Below, piece by piece: positions 27,436 to 32,500 of a stretch of 32,500 bases of DNA. The stretch covers positions 1 through 32,500 of the forward strand of contig CAUYUJ010014174.1 in the NCBI GenBank assembly GCA_963575745.1, given 5' to 3'. The DNA comes from Prorocentrum cordatum (taxonomy: Eukaryota > Sar > Dinophyceae > Prorocentrales > Prorocentraceae). The translations under genes were made by a program, and so were the position numbers. Positions within the stretch are counted from its first letter, which is position 1, and every line of letters begins with the position of its first letter. Under the pieces are notes generated by a model. That model was not told the origin of the DNA and did not search any database. It was given only the letters and a program-made list of their open reading frames with translations.

Positions 27436-27709
27436 TAACATCCCATCGCGGCGCAACACCGTCATCACGCGTCGTCGCCAATTTGAGGGCGCGCCACCAG
27501 CAGCTCGCAGTTGCCAGCAGGTGGTTCCGTTCCCTCCCCCAGCCTCCTTATCTTCCGAAGGGTATCCGCACAGGTAGTGAGGATGCGCTGCGTCGTCAAG
27601 GGTGCCCTTGCATCCCTGCTGGCTATTCGGCCCTTCCAGAGCCAATGTTGACGTCCATTGAGCTCTACATGGCAGACTTGGTTGCCAAGGGTCTTGCATC
27701 CTTACGGCT

Positions 27710-27837
27710 TGGCATCGCTCGGACGTGTGCATGTTTCTTTTGACGAGGACCATAGAGGAGCATCCTTGATCATTTGGCGAACAAGCCACGCACGAAACCG
27801 AACAACACACAGGGAATGGACGTCCGAGCGATGGCCA
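27710..27837. mobile_element. MITE-like element, copy 3
   Basis: About 128 bp with TGGCATCGCTCGGACGTGTG at the left and CGTCCGAGCGATGGCCA at the right, in the same orientation as copies 1 and 2. It is closest to copy 1 (GAGCATCCTTGATCATTTGG shared) but lacks the A-run. Confidence 0.8.
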
Positions 27838-28032
27838 GACAGTGCATCTTTAATATGGACTTGGATTGCATGTGAAGTCGGGGAAAGGACGGGGTAGCGC
27901 AGCGTGGGCAGGGACAGCAGCACGAACAGTGGCTGGGTACATCGGCAGCAGCAGGCGGACGAAGCACGGGAAGGAGAGCCCGGAACAGACAACACTCTGG
28001 TCCCCCGCTTGCGTCCCTCTATGTCGCCCAGA

Positions 28033-28206
28033 TGGGGTCGGAGGATCGCGCAGCATCGCCGATGCATCTGCGATGCGGCTCGACGTGGGGCCAAAGTTTC
28101 CCCACGCCGACGTCGCCGATGCGTCGCCGACGTCGCCAGTGCATCGCCGATGCATCGCCTATGCATCGCCGATGTATCGGTGATGCGGCGGGATCTTGCG
28201 ACCCCA
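28033..28206. repeat. 174-bp fold-back with GCATCGCC repeats
   Basis: Arms 28033-28075 and 28164-28206 pair at about 36 of 43 positions. The arms and loop contain repeated GCATCGCCGAT/GTCGCCGA units. Confidence 0.7.
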
Positions 28207-28464
28207 TCTACTCGGACCCCATCCAGGAGGCCTCTAATCCCGCATCCTTCTCCGCTTCCGTATTCCCTCATCCCTCCTTAATCTTTCCCTCTACCCCCAC
28301 TCATCCTCACCTTTCAGCCTTTCAGCTTTTGTGCCATCAGGTCCCACGGCTTTAGACCAGCAGCTGCAGAGACGGGGAAAAGGGGCGTTGGGGTCGGGGC
28401 CGAAACTGATCCCGTCCACCTTTCTCCCCTCCCTCCCTCGCTCCCTCTCCGGCCCGGAGGTAGA

Positions 28465-28680
28465 GAGGAGGAGAGGGAGGAGGAGGAGGAGGAGGAGGAG
28501 GAGGAGGAGGAGGAGGACAAGGAGGAGGAGGACGAGGAGGACGAGGAAGAGGTGGAGGAGGACGAGGAGGAGGAGGAGGAGGTGGAGGTGAAGGTGGAAG
28601 TGGAGGAGGAGAAGGAGGAGGAGGAGGAGGAGAGGACCAGGAGGAGGAGCAGGAGGAGGAGGAGGAGGAGCGAGGCGCCC
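28465..28680. repeat. (GGA)n tract
   Basis: About 215 bases of GGA/GAC/GTGGAG polypurine sequence. It produces Glu/Arg-rich frames on plus and Ser/Leu/Pro frames on minus. Confidence 0.9.
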
Positions 28681-28774
28681 TTTCGGCACGCTCTAGGCGT
28701 GGACCGGGGAAATCCGACCGCCCCTGTGCGGCATCGCCCGCAAAGGTCTGCGCCTGCGGCGCGACCCGCGGAGG

Positions 28775-28975
28775 CAAGAAGAGGAGGAGGAGCAGCAGGC
28801 GGAGGAGGAGGAGGAGGAGGATATGGATAAGGAAGCGCAGGGGGAGGAAGAGGGAGGGAGAGGAGGAGGAGGAGGAGGAGGAGGAGGACGAGGAGGAGGA
28901 GGACGAGGAGGACGAGGAGGACGAGGAGGAGGAGGAGGAGGAGGAGGAGGAAGAGGACGAGGAAGATGCGGAGGG
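28775..28975. repeat. (GGA)n tract
   Basis: A second polypurine block, separated from 28465-28680 by ~95 bases of non-repetitive GC-rich sequence. No gene is evident in 28975-29500, which is GC-rich with CCTCGCTCTG repeats near 29170-29240. Confidence 0.9.
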
Positions 28976-29504
28976 GCCCCCCTTCCCCCTCCGCCCCCCT
29001 CCGTAGACACGCCTCCCCTCCGCGCGCGGGCCCGCCGCCCCCCCCCGCGAGGCTGTTCTCGTTCCCGCCCTTCTCCTGGATCTTCGCGCCCTTCTCGTGG
29101 ATCTCAGGAGGGGGGGAGGGGGGCTCGGTGCGGCCCCAGGGACGCCGCCGGCCGCCTCCCGCGCCTCGCTCCTCGCTCCGCCTCGCTGCTCGCCTCTGCC
29201 TCGCTCTGCCTCGCTCTGCCTCGCTCTGCCTCGCCGGCCCTCGCCCTCCCTCGCTCGCTCCTCGCCTCCGCCCTCGTCGCCTCCACTCGCCTGCCCCATG
29301 CCGCCCGCCTGCTCTGCCTCGCCCCAGTCCTGCTCCTCTTCGGCCTATAGGGAGCTGGCAGAGTCGGGTGCCCTCGCGCCTGTCGCGGAGGGGCTGCCCC
29401 CGGCGAGAGCGGACGTGGCTTCCCCCCATGCGTGAGGCGGACGAGTGGCTAGGCACGACCTGGTCTTCCGGCGGACTGCCCAAGCCGATACGACCCTCAT
29501 TTGC

Positions 29505-29690
29505 TCCTCCTCCTCCTTCTCCTCCTTCTACGGGACGTTGACTCTTCCTCCTCCCCCTCCTCCTCTTCCGTCTCCTCCTCCTCCTTCTCCTCCTCCTGCT
29601 GCTTCTCCTTATCCTCCTCCTCCCTCGCTCCTCCTCCTCGCTCCTCCTGCTCCTCTCCTCCGCCACCCCTCCCCCTGATGCGTCTCGTCG
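29505..29690. repeat. (CCT)n tract, opposite strand polarity
   Basis: A polypyrimidine tract of CCT/CTC units, inverted relative to the GGA tracts 500-1000 bases upstream. Confidence 0.9.
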
Positions 29691-29889
29691 TTCCCTTCCT
29701 CCAGCCCTGCCCCGTTTCCCCCCCCCCCTTTCTTCGGCCCTGCTGCTGCGTTCCTGCTCCGCTCCGCCCTCCCTCCTTGCTCTCCTCCCGCACTACTACT
29801 TTCGTCTTTTAACCAGGTCCTACCTGACGCAGCTGGTCGCTTTATTCCCCCTCTGGTGCTCCTGCGCCTCCGCCTCCCCCTCCTCCTGC

Positions 29890-29940
29890 CCGGTCTTGAG
29901 TAATATCCGGGGGGCTTTAGAATAACATCAACAAAAAAAA
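29890..29940 (+). repeat. Orphan unit of the 46-bp satellite
   Basis: CCGGTCTTGAGTAATATCCG and GGCTTTAGAATAAC match one unit of the array at 31205-31660. The unit stands alone 1.3 kb upstream and ends in an A-run. Confidence 0.7.
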
Positions 29941-30063
29941 CGGTTTGCCTCTCGCCGCCGCCGTGGGAGCGCCGTCTCCCCCCGCCCCCCCCCACGAGGA
30001 GAGGACGGGGCGGTGGGGGAGTCTTCCCTTTCCAACTCCAGGGCGAACTGGGATAGCAATAAG

Positions 30064-30216
30064 GGGGCCCAACATGCGAACCCTGCCCCTGCCCCCCACG
30101 ACTTCTGAGGGGGAGGGGGGGGTTCACCTCGCTCGGGAGCTCCCGAACGACGTGAACCCCACCCTCCCCCTCCGAAGTCGTGGGGGGCAGGGGCAGGGTC
30201 CGCCCCGTGGCCCCCG
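30064..30216. repeat. ~150-bp near-perfect palindrome
   Basis: Arms of about 75 bases meet at the self-complementary centre TCGGGAGCTCCCGA (30133-30146). They carry matching CCCTGCCCCTGCC, CCACGACTTC and GTTCACNTCG segments on the left and their complements on the right. Mismatches and small gaps are few, and a loop is practically absent. Confidence 0.85.
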
Positions 30217-30296
30217 GAACGAATCGGGGGGCGAGGGCGGGCCGCGATCCCACGCCTGCTGGATCGCTGGCCCGCGCCAATTATATTTATATTTAG

Positions 30297-30570
30297 ATAT
30301 CTATACATACGTACATGCATACATACATACATACATACACACATACATACATACATACATACATACAACCATGCATACATACATACATACATACATACAT
30401 ACATACATACATACATACATGCACACATACATACATGCATACATACATACATACATCCATACATACATACACACACATACATACGTACATACATACATAC
30501 ATACATACATACATGCATGCATATATACATACATACAGACATCCATACATACATACACACATCATACATA
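30297..30570. repeat. (CATA)n microsatellite
   Basis: About 270 bases of CATA with occasional CACA, CATG and CATC variants. It is flanked by AT-rich sequence (30575-30630). Confidence 0.95.
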
Positions 30571-30854
30571 CCCATATAAATATAAAAAAAGAAACTCAGT
30601 GTATATGTATATATATAAATATAAAGAAAATGCAGAACAAACGCGCGGCGCGGCCACGCGCGCTGGCCCCCATGACGCGCACCCCTCGGTGCCACCTCCC
30701 GGGGGGGTGGGGGGGGGCACGCGCCCGAGCCCTGCGGCGCCCGAGCGCCACACAAGCGGCTGCGGGAGGCCGCAAAAAGGGCCTTCGGGCAGGGGAGAGA
30801 CGGGGCGGAGCGGGGGGAATGGAGGGCGGGGAAGAGGGGAAGACAGGGCGAGGA

Positions 30855-31065
30855 GGAGGAGGAGGAGGAGGAGGAGGAGGAGGAGGAGGAGGAGGAGGAG
30901 GGAGGAGGAGGAGGAGGAGGAGGAGGAGGAGGAGGAGGAGGAGGAGGAGGAGGAGGAGGAGGAGGAGGAGGAGGAGGAGGAGGAGGAGGAGGAGGAGGAG
31001 GAGGAGGAGGAGGAGGAGGAGGAGGAGGAGGCGGAGGAGGAGGAGGAGGAGGAGGAGGGGCGAGT
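30855..31065. repeat. Long pure (GGA)n tract
   Basis: About 210 bases of almost uninterrupted GGA, the purest and longest such tract in the window. Confidence 0.95.
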
Positions 31066-31204
31066 AGGAGTAGAAGCAGAGGGGGGGGATCAGCTGCGGC
31101 GACAGCTGCTGCGACCAGCTGCGTCAGGTGTGACCTGAGTGGGGAGGAGCAGTGGGGTGGGGTAAGGCCGAGCAGGCACTCAGCAACAGGGCTGGAGGAA
31201 GACG

Positions 31205-31660
31205 GCAAGACCCGGTCTGGAGTAACATCCGGGGGTTTTAGAATGAATTAAAAAACTGGTCTTCAATAAAACCCGGGAGTTTTAGCATGAAGTCAAAAAA
31301 CCTGGTCTTGAGTAATATCCAGGGGTATATAATGAATTCCAAAGACCCGGTCTTGAATAATATCCGGGGGTTTTAGAATGAATTCAATAAACCCGGTCTT
31401 GAGAGATCCGGGGGTATTATAATGAATTCAAACAACCCGGTCTTGAATAATATCTGGGGATTGTGGAGTGAATTCAAAAAACTAAGGTTTTTGCATGAAT
31501 TCAACCACAAAAAACGATCTTGAGTAATATCCAAGGGTTTTAGAATGAACTCAAAAGACCCGGTCTTGAGCAATATCCGGGGATGTTAGAATGCATTCAA
31601 CAAATCGTGGGGTTCAGCACGAATTCCAAAGACCTGGTCTTGAAACACATCGGGGCGCGG
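31205..31660 (+). repeat. ~46-bp tandem satellite
   Basis: Nine to ten units of GGTCTTGAGTAATATCCGGG, GTTTTAGAATGAATTCAA and AAACCC, spaced about 45-47 bases. Two units have an extra ~28-base AATTCAA-containing segment (near 31475-31510 and 31600-31630). The array is markedly AT-richer than its surroundings. Confidence 0.85.
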
Positions 31661-31858
31661 CTCTGCCCCCCCCTCGGTATTATCGCTGCCCTCGGCCAGC
31701 GCCCGTGGACTCCTCTCCACGGGCCCGCGCACGCCGCGGGCCCGTGCACTCCTCGCCACGGGCGGCGGGTCGGCTTCGCTCGGTGTCGCGGCCGGTTTTG
31801 AGATCCGCGCGATGCGGAGGCCTCGGGCCGGAGAGCTTTTCCGAAGGGTGCAGGCGAC

Positions 31859-31930
31859 CCGTCCTCCTCCTCCTCCTCCTTCCTCGCCCTCCTCCTCCTC
31901 GCCCTCCTCCTCTCCTCGCCCTCCCCCCCT
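31859..31930. repeat. CCT-rich microsatellite
   Basis: About 70 bases of CCTCCT/CGCCCTCCTCC polypyrimidine repeat, inside otherwise GC-rich sequence. Confidence 0.8.
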
Positions 31931-31989
31931 CGGGTCGCCTACGGCCCCCGGGAGGAACCGTCCGCCTCGGGCAGTCGTTGCCGCTCGGG

Positions 31990-32232
31990 CATGTTGAGTT
32001 TTTGGCCACGTTGTTTGAACACGAAGGAATTGTTCTGGGCTCGCACGACATGTTCGTCTTTGGAGGCCTGGCGTGGACCTCTCTGCGTAGTCGATCTGCT
32101 GTACTTCGGGTCCACTCCTGGTTCGACTACCTGACGGCCCTCGGCCCATCCCGCCACCGTGCCTGGGTTGTGGGTATGAAGCCTATTGGATGTTCGTTGG
32201 GATCTCGTGCGCAACGTGTTTTTGTTTGCCAG
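31990..32232 (+). CDS. Possible exon, unknown
   Basis: The plus frame reads HVEFLATLFEHEGIVLGSHD, then MFVFGGLAWTSLRSRSAVLR and WFDYLTALGPSRHRAWVVGM. Composition is protein-like and not repeat-derived, unlike the surrounding DNA. A potential donor, TGCCAG|GTGTTC, occurs at about 32232, and an acceptor CGGGCAG lies near 31972. No family was recognised. It may be a single exon, a transposon remnant or chance. Confidence 0.25.
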
Positions 32233-32239
32233 GTGTTCA

Positions 32240-32500
32240 CTTGCCTGGGGCCCCTTGGGAATCCTTTGGGGCCCTCCAGCAGCCTCCTGAGGCTCCCTAG
32301 GAGCCTCTTGGGGGTTTCTTGTGTTCTTCCTGAGGCCGTTCGGGGGCTCTGGGAGCTTTGGGGGGCTTGCAGGGCCGTCTCCGTGCTCTCTTGGCCTGTC
32401 TGACACCTGTGGAGGGTGCCTCTCTGGGCTGTCTTGAGGTACTCCTGGGGCGCTCTGCGGCTGAGGTGGGCCGCATTGATGCCCTAGCAGGGCCCTCTAG
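32240..32500. repeat. GGGGCC-type degenerate minisatellite tract
   Basis: TTGGGGCCCTC/CCTGAGGCTCC-type units resemble those at 1-600 and 3830-4025. The tract continues to the window end. Confidence 0.65.

Noticed and set aside
28314-29666. 450-codon minus ORF rich in Ser and Leu
   Set aside because: A translation of GGA/CCT tracts joined by GC-rich spacer.
29928-31208. Large ORFs with poly-Pro, poly-Glu and Tyr/Val/Cys/Met repeats
   Set aside because: They come from GGA and CATA microsatellites and the palindrome.

Overview
The window looks like nuclear DNA of a dinoflagellate alga. It is GC-rich and overwhelmingly repetitive. One clearly spliced protein gene has phase-consistent exon joins that mostly need GC rather than GT donors, with AG|G-type boundaries. 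The only long, convincing uninterrupted ORF is the 3' part of a LINE ORF2 with an RNase H domain. Splicing and LINE architecture argue against bacteria. The species cannot be named; Prorocentrum, Polarella or Symbiodiniaceae-like genomes would fit. No rRNA, tRNA, CRISPR array or bacterial operon was seen.

Layout. 1-600 is a GGGGCC-type minisatellite-like tract. 718-5562 (+) is a five-exon, 5'-incomplete gene of unknown function, with perfect or near-perfect hairpins in its introns and just after its stop codon. 5700-7215 holds no recognisable gene. 7220-8965 carries a macro-repeat in three copies and a 64-bp tandem repeat. 9065-15815 contains three copies of one composite repeat element: a conserved 5' block, a 77-90 bp minisatellite array and a conserved 3' block, in + / - / + orientation. 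Between the first two copies lies a module with 76-bp tandem repeats and a 310-bp (GAT)n tract.

16370-21345 starts with an 86-bp tandem array and continues as a ~4.4-kb block bounded by inverted repeats. The block is filled with a ~260-bp higher-order repeat. That array is itself interrupted by a 1.2-kb insertion with 24-bp terminal inverted repeats and a probable 8-bp target-site duplication. 21405-23612 is a 5'-truncated LINE. 24599-27837 contains three copies of a ~128-bp MITE-like element, a long fold-back, and a second copy of the module/GTGTCCC-repeat/GATCGATA-satellite block. 28030-31660 is fold-backs, large GGA/CCT and CATA microsatellites and a 46-bp satellite. 31990-32240 may hold a short exon, and the window ends in GGGGCC-type repeats.

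Apart from the exons of the spliced gene there is little evidence of genes cooperating. The biology here is mainly repeat and transposon structure. The strongest candidates for something undescribed are the insertion at 18644-19843, the triplicated minisatellite-bearing element at 9065-15815 and the small MITE family. All coordinates of repeats and splice sites were read by eye and may be off by a few bases.
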